Shown: in pieces, positions 1 to 5,772 of the stretch
How the letters are laid out: the number at the start of each line of letters is the position of its first letter
Position numbering within the stretch: position 1 is the first letter of the stretch
Assembly (NCBI GenBank): GCA_949283445.1
Contig: CASDTD010000137.1
Span: forward strand, 1 to 6,107
DNA from: an uncultured Coriobacteriia bacterium
Lineage (GTDB): Bacteria; Actinomycetota; Coriobacteriia; Coriobacteriales; QAMH01
Length of the DNA stretch: 6,107 bases
Direction: 5' to 3'
Notes under the pieces: model-generated
The model's database searches: none
What the model saw: only the letters and a program-made list of their open reading frames with translations
What the model was told of the DNA's origin: nothing
Made by a program: the position numbers and the translations under genes

Positions 1-53
1 TGCAGCTCGCCTTCGACCGCCTTGGCCAGCTCTGATACCTGAATCGAAATCAT
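1..53 (-). CDS. murF: MurF, UDP-MurNAc-tripeptide--D-Ala-D-Ala ligase (N-terminus only, cut by window edge)
   Basis: Only the first 17 codons are in the window, reading MISIQVSELAKAVEGEL, and the gene continues past the left edge. The ATG (51-53) overlaps the murE stop codon in an ATGA arrangement, which indicates translational coupling. MurF is the cytoplasmic ligase that adds D-Ala-D-Ala to the UDP-MurNAc-tripeptide, the step after MurE. The short N-terminus has the usual MurF beginning, a hydrophobic start followed by a leucine-alanine helix and a G-x-L turn. The sequence alone would be too short to identify, so the call rests mainly on position, because murF normally follows murE in dcw clusters. 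Another Mur ligase is the only real alternative. Confidence 0.8.
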   Translation of the reverse strand, partial: MISIQVSELAKAVEGEL

Positions 54-1537
54 AGGGAATCAATCACCTCACGCGCGACTTCGCGGTCGTCGAAATGATG
101 CTTGACGGTCCCGACAATCTGGTAGTCCTCGTGCCCCTTGCCCGCTATGAGCACAGCATCGCCTGGACGTGCCAGGCGCAGCGCATGCGCGATGGCTTCT
201 TTGCGGTCGGGCACGACGCAATAGCGCTCCTCGCTGCCGGCCATGCCCGGCACGATTTGCGCGATGATCGCGCCAGGGTCTTCCGTACGCGGATTGTCGC
301 TGGTCACGACCGCGTAATCTGCCCCGAGCGCCGCCTTGCCCATTTTGGGGCGCTTGCCGTGGTCGCGGTCGCCGCCACAGCCGAACACGCATATGACGCG
401 GCCGGACGTCACGGCCTTGACTGCCGAGACGGCCTTGGCAATGGAATCGGGCGTGTGGGCGTAGTCGACGAGCACCCCGAACGGCGGCACGACGCCGTCA
501 GACCCCGTCACGCGCTCGAGCCGCCCGGGAACCTGCGGTGCCGTGGAAAGCGCCTCTGCAATGGCCTCGGGCGTAAACCCCAACGCAAGCCCGATGCCGA
601 AAGCGACAACAGCGTTCTCCACGTTGAAGCGCCCCACCAGCGGCAGCGTAAACGCGAGCTTTCGGCCGTCGACCGACAAGGTCAGGTCCGTGGAATGCGG
701 GGCGTAGCGCGCGTCGATGACGCCAATCTCGCAGCCTGCGGCCTGCTGGGCACTCACGCGGATGAGGTCGCGCCCGAACGCCTCGCACTCGGCGGCGAGC
801 CTGCGCCCGTATTCGCCGTCCACGCAGACGACGCAATGCGCAGGCGCATGCTCGGTGAACAGGCGTTTCTTGGCCTGGAAATAGTTTTCCATGGTCTTGT
901 GATAATCGAGATGGTCTTGCGTCAGGTTCGTGAACGCCGCGACCGCAAAACGGGTGTGGTCGATGCGGCCCAAGTCGATGGCATGACTGGACACCTCGAG
1001 CGCGGCCACGTCCACGTCCGCGTCGACCATGTCGGCTAGCAGCGCCTGCAAGTCGCGCGATTCGGGCGTCGTGTGCAGCGACGGACGTACCTCGTCGCCG
1101 ATATGGCATTCGACGGTGCCCATGAGCCCCGTGCGCTTGCCAAGAGAACGCGCGATGTGTTCGGTCAGAAACGCGATCGTCGTCTTGCCGTTCGTGCCCG
1201 TGATACCCACGAGCGAAAGTTTTTCGGACGGATTGCCGAAGAAGTTGGCAGAGCAGGCCGCAAGCGCCGCGCGCGTGCTGTCCACGAGCACCTGAGGCAC
1301 GTCGAGGTCCAGCTCGCGTTCGACGACCAGGCCGGCCGCGCCGCGCGCCACAGCATCTTCGGCAAACTTGTGCCCGTCGACCTGCGTGCCGACGACGCAG
1401 AAGAACAGCGAGCCTTCGTGCACGTCGCGCGAGGAAAACTCGAGAGACGAGACGGACAGGTCGGGCCGCGCGCCGCGCAGCAGCGTGTGGGCAACGCCCT
1501 GGAATACATCCTCGACAGGGCGTGTGATGGATTTCAT
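50..1537 (-). CDS. murE: MurE, UDP-MurNAc-L-Ala-D-Glu--meso-diaminopimelate ligase
   Basis: Cytoplasmic ATP-dependent ligase that adds the third amino acid to the peptidoglycan stem peptide. From the chosen start it has 495 residues, normal for MurE. The N-terminal UDP-binding domain (about 1-105) contains SSRDVHEGSLFF. The central ATPase domain has the P-loop GTNGKTT (114-120), the HTTPES substrate loop (165-170 region begins near 155) and YFQAKKRLF, whose K223 is the expected carbamylated lysine. The C-terminal domain has DYAHTPDS (358-365), the amino-acid specificity motif DNPR (414-417) and GKGHE (466-470). DNPR is known to mark meso-DAP enzymes, so a DAP-type wall is predicted. An in-frame GTG exists at 1573, but AGGAG lies about nine bases upstream of the ATG at 1535-1537, which decides the start. 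The gene follows the PBP gene by 39 nt and overlaps murF by 4 nt. Confidence 0.96.
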   Translation of the reverse strand: MKSITRPVEDVFQGVAHTLLRGARPDLSVSSLEFSSRDVHEGSLFFCVVGTQVDGHKFAEDAVARGAAGLVVERELDLDVPQVLVDSTRAALAACSANFFGNPSEKLSLVGITGTNGKTTIAFLTEHIARSLGKRTGLMGTVECHIGDEVRPSLHTTPESRDLQALLADMVDADVDVAALEVSSHAIDLGRIDHTRFAVAAFTNLTQDHLDYHKTMENYFQAKKRLFTEHAPAHCVVCVDGEYGRRLAAECEAFGRDLIRVSAQQAAGCEIGVIDARYAPHSTDLTLSVDGRKLAFTLPLVGRFNVENAVVAFGIGLALGFTPEAIAEALSTAPQVPGRLERVTGSDGVVPPFGVLVDYAHTPDSIAKAVSAVKAVTSGRVICVFGCGGDRDHGKRPKMGKAALGADYAVVTSDNPRTEDPGAIIAQIVPGMAGSEERYCVVPDRKEAIAHALRLARPGDAVLIAGKGHEDYQIVGTVKHHFDDREVAREVIDSL

Positions 1538-1576
1538 ATTACGCATCTCCTCATGTGGAATGTGACGATGCACACT

Positions 1577-3325
1577 TTAACTTGCATTCGGATTGATCTG
1601 GTAGCGTTCGATCGCAAATGACATGATATCGGCAAAAACGGGGCCGCATACGGTGCCGCCGTCGGCACCCGTGCCCGGCTTGGTGACGCTGACGACGCAC
1701 ACGAGATTGCTCGACGAGCCCTCGAGCCACCCCGCGAACGAGACGATGTGCTGGTCTTTGTAGACGCCGTTTTCCGCGATCTGCGCCGTGCCGGTCTTGC
1801 CCACGACTTTGTAGCCCTTGATGGCGGCATCGCCGCCGGTGCCATCGGTCACGACCGAACGCAGGAGCTTCGTCACCTGTGCGCAGGTCTTCTCATCGGC
1901 GACCTTGTCGCTTTGCGTCAGGTTCTTCAGCAGCTCTTCGGACTTCTCCTGGTCTTTGGGCACGCTGGTCAGAAAATGCGGCACGTGCATCACGCCGCCC
2001 TGCTCGAGCGCGCCGAACGCGCGGACGAGCTGCGCGTTGGTCACGGTGAGGCCCTGCCCGAACACGATGTTCGCGGCACGCACGGGGTTCCACTCGCTGG
2101 CGTTTTGCAGCTGGCCTGCGGCCACGCCCGGAAAATCCGTCCCCGGGTCCTCCCCGAACTTGAACGCAGCATAGGTATCGTACAGTTCCGACTCCTCGAC
2201 TTTACGCGAGGCGAGCACAGTGCCGACGTTGGACGATTCGGCGATGATGCGCTTGAAACTCATGTCTTCGGTCGGATGCTCGTGCGAGTCAGTGATCGTG
2301 GCGTCATAGACGTCGAGGCTGTCGGGCACGGTGAACGTCGTGTTCGCGTTGACCTTGCTGTTGGCAAGAACCGACTCGGCGGTAATCGCCTTGAACGTGG
2401 AGCCCGGTTCGTATGGGTCGGTGATGGAGGCGAGCTTGCCGACTTCCAGCTGCAGCTCCTTTTTCTTCTTCCCCGAATCTGTTTCTGTCTCCACTTGCGC
2501 ATACGAGCAGGCCGCGTAAATCTCGCCCGTGGAAGCATCCATGACGATGGCGTTGCCGCCTTCGGCCTCGTGGTCCTCGATGGCCTGCAGCAGGCTTTCT
2601 TCGGCGCGTTGCTGCAGCTTGATGTCGAGCGATGTGATGATATCCTCGCCGTTGACGGCGTCGGTTTCGGAAATGACGCCATCCGAAATCGGGATGCCCT
2701 TGCGTCCGGTCTCCACAATCATCTCGCCGTTCTGCCCGCCAACGAGCTCGTCATATTCCAGCTCAAGACCGGCGATGCCGTTGCCGTCGACGTCCACGTT
2801 GCCGACGACCTGGCTGCCCACGCTCTCGTACGGATAGACACGCTTGGTGTCCTCCAGGTAGTGAATGCCGTTGATGTCGGCATCGTCGAGGCGCTTCTTG
2901 AGCTTGTCGGCCAAGTCGGCATCGGCTTTACGCTGGATGTAGGTGAACGAGTTGTCCTTGGTCACCAAAGCCAGGTAGTCTTCGTACGTCTTGTCGTAGG
3001 TCTTGCCCAGCACGTCTTCCAGCACGGAGGCCAGGCCCTCGGGCTGGTCGACCTCCTGCGGGTCGACGTAAATCGTCGTCGCATCGACATTGGAGGCGAG
3101 CACTTCCCCGTTACGGTCGTAAATCGTGCCGCGTCGCGCGGGGATATCCACCGTGTCGGTGTGGGCCGTGGCGGCCGCTTCGGAGTACTCGGGGGCCTTG
3201 ATGACTTGGATGTAGAACAGGCGTCCCACGATGACCAGCAGAAACAGGGCGAACAGCATGAGGATGATCCAGTCGCGGCTCCACGCGCGCGACGGAGCGC
3301 CGTCTCTGCGTTGCTGACGTGCCAT
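1577..3325 (-). CDS. ftsI: Class B penicillin-binding protein, FtsI/PBP3-type septal transpeptidase
   Basis: Bitopic membrane enzyme predicted to cross-link septal peptidoglycan with the FtsW glycosyltransferase and the FtsL/DivIC complex. It has 582 residues. A basic cytoplasmic tail (1-18) precedes one membrane segment (about 19-40). The PBP dimerisation domain carries PARRGTIYDRNGEVLA (62-77). The transpeptidase domain has all three catalytic motifs: STFK (309-312, S309 the acylated serine), SSN (364-366) and KTGT (510-513). The protein ends 70 residues after KTGT, so there are no C-terminal PASTA repeats, unlike many Gram-positive division or sporulation PBPs. The ATG is 12 nt after the ftsL stop with only a weak Shine-Dalgarno (GCGGG), so coupling to ftsL is likely. 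The family is certain. FtsI as opposed to a SpoVD-like paralogue is inferred from position between ftsL and murE. Confidence 0.93.
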   Translation of the reverse strand: MARQQRRDGAPSRAWSRDWIILMLFALFLLVIVGRLFYIQVIKAPEYSEAAATAHTDTVDIPARRGTIYDRNGEVLASNVDATTIYVDPQEVDQPEGLASVLEDVLGKTYDKTYEDYLALVTKDNSFTYIQRKADADLADKLKKRLDDADINGIHYLEDTKRVYPYESVGSQVVGNVDVDGNGIAGLELEYDELVGGQNGEMIVETGRKGIPISDGVISETDAVNGEDIITSLDIKLQQRAEESLLQAIEDHEAEGGNAIVMDASTGEIYAACSYAQVETETDSGKKKKELQLEVGKLASITDPYEPGSTFKAITAESVLANSKVNANTTFTVPDSLDVYDATITDSHEHPTEDMSFKRIIAESSNVGTVLASRKVEESELYDTYAAFKFGEDPGTDFPGVAAGQLQNASEWNPVRAANIVFGQGLTVTNAQLVRAFGALEQGGVMHVPHFLTSVPKDQEKSEELLKNLTQSDKVADEKTCAQVTKLLRSVVTDGTGGDAAIKGYKVVGKTGTAQIAENGVYKDQHIVSFAGWLEGSSSNLVCVVSVTKPGTGADGGTVCGPVFADIMSFAIERYQINPNAS

Positions 3326-3337
3326 GATTGCCCGCGC

Positions 3338-3832
3338 CTACTTTGCCAGGGCAGCGGAGTTCTCGAGGTTGTCGATCGTCTTCGAAAGCGAAATGCTCCC
3401 GTCGGCGTTCTTGGACAGCGTGTTTGAGATATCGACCGTGAGATAGGTAACCTCGCCAGCCGGCACCATGCCGAGCTTGGCAGCCTGGGTCTTGATGCGG
3501 TCGGGCGCGGCCAAGATGGAACGCTGGATCTCAAGCTCGTTGCCAGACGCCTGCACGGTCTCGAGTTGGCTTTCGAGCTCCTGGTTGACCTGCAGGGCCT
3601 CGACGGTGGCGACGGAAAGCGCGACGCGCACGCCGCAGACGAGCGCGAAGAACACGACGAAGGCCACGATGAACTTGAAGGCCTTGATCGCCTGCGGGGA
3701 CAGCGCCTGCAACGCCGGGTTGTCGGCGCGATGGCCGGGTATGACGCGAATATCGGGACGTGGGTTGCTACGGGGAGCACGCTGCGGCGCCGCGGTCTCG
3801 TAATAGCTGTATTTGCGAGCTGCCAAAGCCAT
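3338..3832 (-). CDS. ftsL: FtsL/DivIC-type cell division protein
   Basis: Small bitopic membrane protein of 164 residues. It has a proline- and arginine-rich cytoplasmic N-terminus (1-50), a single strong transmembrane helix (about 52-73) and an outside coiled coil rich in Leu, Glu and Gln (about 76-107). A segment reading DRIKTQAAKLGMVP (111-124) matches the conserved end of FtsL/DivIC domains, and a polar tail of about 35 residues follows. Proteins of this type form a heterotrimer with FtsB and FtsQ and activate the FtsW-FtsI synthase at the septum. Position between rsmH and the PBP gene is the canonical ftsL slot. The ATG has a strong purine-rich site AAGGGGAGGAAC directly upstream. FtsL and FtsB/DivIC are hard to tell apart by sequence, so the symbol rests on gene order. 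Confidence 0.85.
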   Translation of the reverse strand: MALAARKYSYYETAAPQRAPRSNPRPDIRVIPGHRADNPALQALSPQAIKAFKFIVAFVVFFALVCGVRVALSVATVEALQVNQELESQLETVQASGNELEIQRSILAAPDRIKTQAAKLGMVPAGEVTYLTVDISNTLSKNADGSISLSKTIDNLENSAALAK

Positions 3833-3845
3833 GTTCCTCCCCTTT

Positions 3846-4811
3846 CTACTCTCGGGTTCCTGCTACTTTTCTTGCCACTCTCAAACGCGCGCTGTGCGCA
3901 CGCTGGTTTTTCTCAATCTCTTCAGCCGACGGTGTGATCGGCTTTCTGGTCTCCACTTCGAGTACCGGCTTTTTCCCACACACGCAGACGGGAAAATCTG
4001 GCGGACAGGTGCACGGGTGCTCCGCTTCCCGGAACACTTCCTTCACGATCTTGTCCTCAAGCGACTGATAGGACATCACCGCGATGTGCCCGCCGGGGTT
4101 CAGCCAGCGTATCGCCGCCTCCAGCCCGCTTCTGAGCACGTCCATCTCGTGGTTGACCTCGACGCGCAGCGCTTGGAACGTGCGCTTGGCGGGATGCCCG
4201 CCGCTGCGACGTGCCTTCGCGGGAATCGCCCGCTTGATGAGGTCCACGAGCTGGAACGTGGTTTCGACGGGCCGCTCGCCGCGCTCGTCGCACACGAAGC
4301 GAGCGATGCGGGCGGCCCACTTTTCGTCACCGTAGTCACGCAAGACGCGCGTGAGGTCCGCTAGCGAATAGGTCCGCAAGATGTCGGCGGCGGTCAGCGT
4401 CTGCTTGCCCGCGTCCATCCTCATGTCCAGCGGCGCGTCCTCGCGGTAGGAAAACCCGCGTTCGGGAATGTCGAACTGCGGGGAACTCACCCCGAGGTCG
4501 AACAGCACGCCGTCCACACCGGGAACGCGCGCCTTCACGAGCAGTTCGTCGAGGTCGCCGAAATTGCCCTTGAGCAAGATGGGCGCACGCTCGAGCCGAG
4601 TCTTCTCGAGGCGCTTGCCCGCAGCCTGAAGGGCCATGTCGTCTTGGTCGACGCCGATCAGCGTCCCGTTCGGGGCGATGACGTCTGCCATTCTCGTCGC
4701 ATGTCCCGCTCCGCCGAGCGTGCAGTCGAGGTAGACATCTCCGTCGGAGAGGTCGAGCGCCTCGATGCACTCCTGCAGCATCACGGGAATGTGCCGGTAT
4801 TCGCGTGTCAA
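3846..4811 (-). CDS. rsmH: RsmH (MraW), 16S rRNA (cytosine(1402)-N(4))-methyltransferase
   Basis: Uses S-adenosylmethionine to N4-methylate C1402 of 16S rRNA in the decoding centre. The 321 residues are of normal length. Family motifs seen in order are HIPVMLQE (7-14), the SAM loop DCTLGGAGH (29-37), GVDQD (53-57), FDLGVSS (104-110), RGFSYREDAPLDMRMD (118-133) and HPAKRTFQALRVEVN (206-220). Near the C-terminus are four cysteines, CTC (267-269) and CVC (276-278), a pattern I know from many Gram-positive RsmH proteins, followed by NQRAHSARLR (302-311). The start is TTG (4809-4811), with no in-frame alternative upstream because the mraZ stop lies in the same frame 9 nt earlier. The next possible start (GTG, codon 10) would remove the conserved N-terminus. 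No good Shine-Dalgarno is visible, so coupling to mraZ translation is likely. Confidence 0.95.
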   Translation of the reverse strand: MTREYRHIPVMLQECIEALDLSDGDVYLDCTLGGAGHATRMADVIAPNGTLIGVDQDDMALQAAGKRLEKTRLERAPILLKGNFGDLDELLVKARVPGVDGVLFDLGVSSPQFDIPERGFSYREDAPLDMRMDAGKQTLTAADILRTYSLADLTRVLRDYGDEKWAARIARFVCDERGERPVETTFQLVDLIKRAIPAKARRSGGHPAKRTFQALRVEVNHEMDVLRSGLEAAIRWLNPGGHIAVMSYQSLEDKIVKEVFREAEHPCTCPPDFPVCVCGKKPVLEVETRKPITPSAEEIEKNQRAHSARLRVARKVAGTRE

Positions 4812-4820
4812 TGTGCCACT

Positions 4821-5264
4821 CTACTCTTCCAGCAGCGCGGCGAACGGGTCGAGAGAATCCAGGAAGTCCTCGTGCGTCTGAGCATCCCAGATCTCGATAT
4901 GGTCCCCACGGCCGACGACATGGACGTCTTTCTCGATCCCGACCTTGCCGCACTGCTTGGCCGAGAGCTTGATGCGTCCGGCTGCATCGACCGTGACCGT
5001 CTCCGCGCGCGCGTCCAGGTAAGCCATCAGCTTGTTGTCCTTCACGCTGCGGGGGTTGCGGCCCGTGCCGTCGTCCTTGCGGAAGAAAGAATCAATCCAC
5101 TCGTCGTACGCCTCGTCCGAAAAGACATAGAGCGCTTTACCTAAATCTTCGTTGAGCACCGGAATAACCGTGAGTTCCTCCGGAAGCGCCTTGCGAAATT
5201 TCGCAGGCAGAGAGACACGCCCCTTGGCGTCGACGCTGTGGTCATATGTACCACGCAACGCCAT
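4821..5264 (-). CDS. mraZ: MraZ, transcriptional regulator of the dcw cluster
   Basis: DNA-binding protein of the SpoVT/AbrB-like superfamily that assembles into rings and usually represses its own operon by binding TGGGN repeats. From the chosen start it has 147 residues with the two expected half-domains. The first has YDHSVDAKGRVSLPAKFR (7-24), with DAKGR at 12-16. The second has TVDAAGRIKLSAKQ (91-104), with DAAGR at 93-97. A GTG 12 bases upstream (5274-5276) would give a four-residue extension. I prefer ATG at 5262-5264 because MraZ proteins begin close to this point (M-x-x-G-x-Y) and because AAGAGGG lies at a workable distance upstream of the ATG but overlaps the GTG. It is the first gene of the dcw operon and has matching TGGGA boxes in its own promoter. 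Confidence 0.95.
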   Translation of the reverse strand: MALRGTYDHSVDAKGRVSLPAKFRKALPEELTVIPVLNEDLGKALYVFSDEAYDEWIDSFFRKDDGTGRNPRSVKDNKLMAYLDARAETVTVDAAGRIKLSAKQCGKVGIEKDVHVVGRGDHIEIWDAQTHEDFLDSLDPFAALLEE

Positions 5265-5301
5265 ACCGGAATGCACCCTCTTTCGCCCAATAAAAACTTA
5301 G

Positions 5302-5345
5302 GCGGTTCTCCAAGTCTTCGTTTTTGCTTCGTTTAGGAGAACCGC
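5302..5345 (-). promoter_or_regulatory. Stem-loop at the 5' end of the mraZ leader
   Basis: A perfect 10-bp inverted repeat, GCGGTTCTCC / GGAGAACCGC, has arms at 5302-5311 and 5336-5345 and a 24-nt loop. On the minus-strand transcript it would begin within a base or two of the predicted start site. The loop holds two copies of AAACGAAG 11 nt apart. Downstream of the stem come CTAAG and then TTTTTATT. The second arm could alternatively form CTTGG/CC(T)AAG (loop AGAACCG) directly before that U-run. It may stabilise the mRNA 5' end, bind a protein or act as an attenuator; the sequence does not decide between these. Confidence 0.6.
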
Positions 5346-5352
5346 ACTGAGA

Positions 5353-5381
5353 ATAATATCCCATTTCATCCCACTTCGCCA
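5353..5381 (-). promoter_or_regulatory. mraZ: Predicted mraZ/dcw operon promoter
   Basis: Read on the minus strand, a good -10 hexamer TATTAT occupies 5353-5358. With a 17-nt spacer the -35 is TGGCGA (5376-5381), matching three of six consensus positions, so it is weak. Transcription would start near 5346, leaving a leader of about 80 nt before the mraZ ATG. The spacer is almost wholly filled by the two MraZ boxes. The -10 is convincing because of this arrangement, while the -35 is uncertain. Confidence 0.6.
5359..5373 (-). promoter_or_regulatory. MraZ operator: two TGGGA boxes
   Basis: On the minus strand the sequence reads TGGGA-TGAAA-TGGGA, two identical boxes separated by exactly five bases (5369-5373 and 5359-5363). 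This is the pattern established for MraZ binding, TGGGN direct repeats with a 10-bp period. A degenerate third unit (GGTGG, 5379-5383) may extend the series upstream. The boxes fill the spacer and touch the -10, so bound MraZ would block RNA polymerase, which suggests autorepression. Confidence 0.8.
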
Positions 5382-5406
5382 CCCTCTTATGGGTATTTCT
5401 CCCCCA

Positions 5407-5422
5407 CCATGACACGTCATGG
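5407..5422. promoter_or_regulatory. 16-bp dyad upstream of the mraZ promoter, possible operator
   Basis: CCATGAC-AC-GTCATGG has perfect 7-bp arms around a 2-bp centre. It is centred about 68 bp upstream of the predicted mraZ start, a typical place for an activator or an upstream repressor site. I do not recognise the motif as belonging to a named regulator. The symmetry is clear, but the function is inferred from position. Confidence 0.4.
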
Positions 5423-5485
5423 GATGCCATAACCAGTGCGGGTCACAACATGTAGGAGCGCAGATACGGCAAAGCCACAAGCCGT

Positions 5486-5515
5486 TGGGAAAACCAGGGG
5501 TGGGATGAAATGCCA
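5486..5515 (+). promoter_or_regulatory. Second MraZ-like box cluster, opposite orientation
   Basis: On the plus strand TGGGA (5486-5490) is followed 15 bases on by TGGGA-TGAAA-TGCCA (5501-5515). Eleven bases, GGGATGAAATG, are identical to the mraZ operator, including its five-base spacer. The second box is degenerate (TGCCA). It lies about 130 bp from the promoter operator and faces away from mraZ. It could be an auxiliary MraZ site or a relic of a duplicated promoter. No gene is recognised downstream on this strand. Confidence 0.4.
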
Positions 5516-5559
5516 AACTTTTTATGAAGAATCGGTTGAGTGTGGGATATGCGCCCACG

Positions 5560-5580
5560 AAAAGGCGCGCCAACGGCGCG
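5560..5580 (-). terminator. Terminator-like GC hairpin, minus strand
   Basis: CGCGCC-GTT-GGCGCG on the minus strand forms a compact 6-bp stem with a 3-nt loop, followed by CC and then TTTT. It could stop transcripts that read through the main terminator at 5854-5889 before they enter the mraZ promoter. The T-run is short and offset by two bases, so the call is weak. Confidence 0.3.
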
Positions 5581-5581
5581 G

Positions 5582-5596
5582 GGGGATGAAATGGGA
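5582..5596 (+). promoter_or_regulatory. Third MraZ-like box pair
   Basis: The plus strand reads GGGGA-TGAAA-TGGGA, differing from the mraZ operator at one base of fifteen. It sits between two GC-rich hairpins (5566-5580 and 5600-5617) and faces away from mraZ. The similarity to the operator is plain to see, but MraZ binding here is inferred. Confidence 0.4.
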
Positions 5597-5599
5597 GAC

Positions 5600-5617
5600 C
5601 TCGGCAATACTGCCGAG
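5600..5617. repeat. Short perfect hairpin
   Basis: CTCGGCA-ATAC-TGCCGAG is a perfect 7-bp stem with a 4-nt loop. There is no T-run on either side, so it is not a standard terminator. It directly follows the third MraZ-like box and may belong to a structured transcript or operator. Confidence 0.45.
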
Positions 5618-5630
5618 CGCGAGCTGCTGT

Positions 5631-5665
5631 CGTGCTTCGATTTCAGTTCCATCGAATCTAGCACG
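5631..5665. repeat. Bulged 11-bp hairpin abutting the long inverted repeat
   Basis: CGTGCTTCGAT (5631-5641) pairs with ATCGA (5651-5655) and AGCACG (5660-5665), leaving a 9-nt loop and a 4-nt ATCT bulge. It ends exactly one base before the left arm of the 107-bp inverted repeat. Eleven pairs with a single bulge are unlikely by chance in a region this short. Its role is unknown; a structured RNA or an old terminator are possible. Confidence 0.45.
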
Positions 5666-5772
5666 ATACGGGTGGTTCAACGACAAAACGGACAGGAAAA
5701 CGGAGTGGCTTTGTCGCCAGACCACCCCTTTGGCACTCAGAGCGCGCAAATCCGTCGTTGAACCACCCGTAT
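5666..5772. mobile_element. Candidate MITE: 19-bp perfect inverted repeats, TA-flanked
   Basis: The arms (5666-5684 and 5754-5772) are perfect reverse complements over 19 bp and enclose 69 bp with no coding capacity. Each arm has a TA two bases from its outer end (5667-5668 and 5770-5771), so the unit can be read as a 101-bp element with 16-bp terminal repeats CGGGTGGTTCAACGAC and TA target duplications, as made by IS630/Tc1-mariner transposases. The motif ACCACCC from the ends recurs inside (5721-5727), where it pairs with GGAGTGG (5702-5708) to make an inner hairpin. No transposase gene is present here. Alternatives are a regulatory RNA hairpin or a native palindrome. The repeat is certain; its mobile nature is inferred. 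Confidence 0.5.

Noticed and set aside
95..1039. 314-codon open frame on the plus strand opposite murE
   Set aside because: Antisense shadow; murE on the minus strand carries every expected motif.
1561..1574. TGTG-ACGATG-CACA dyad in the gap before murE, resembling a CRP-type site
   Set aside because: It is two bases shorter than the CRP consensus spacing, the arms are only 4 bp, and no promoter is visible beside it.
1748..3427. 559-codon open frame on the plus strand opposite the PBP gene
   Set aside because: It is an antisense shadow caused by GC-rich codon use. The minus-strand frame has all class B PBP motifs.
5671..5690. GGTTCAA resembling a tRNA T-loop
   Set aside because: There is no T-stem pairing and no acceptor, D or anticodon arms around it.
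5666..5772. attC-like integron recombination site: arms contain GTTCAAC and GTTGAAC, matching RYYYAAC and GTTRRRY
   Set aside because: Any inverted repeat containing GTTCAAC gives both motifs. The pairing extends beyond the core ends without the unpaired bases typical of attC, and there is no integrase or cassette gene in the window.
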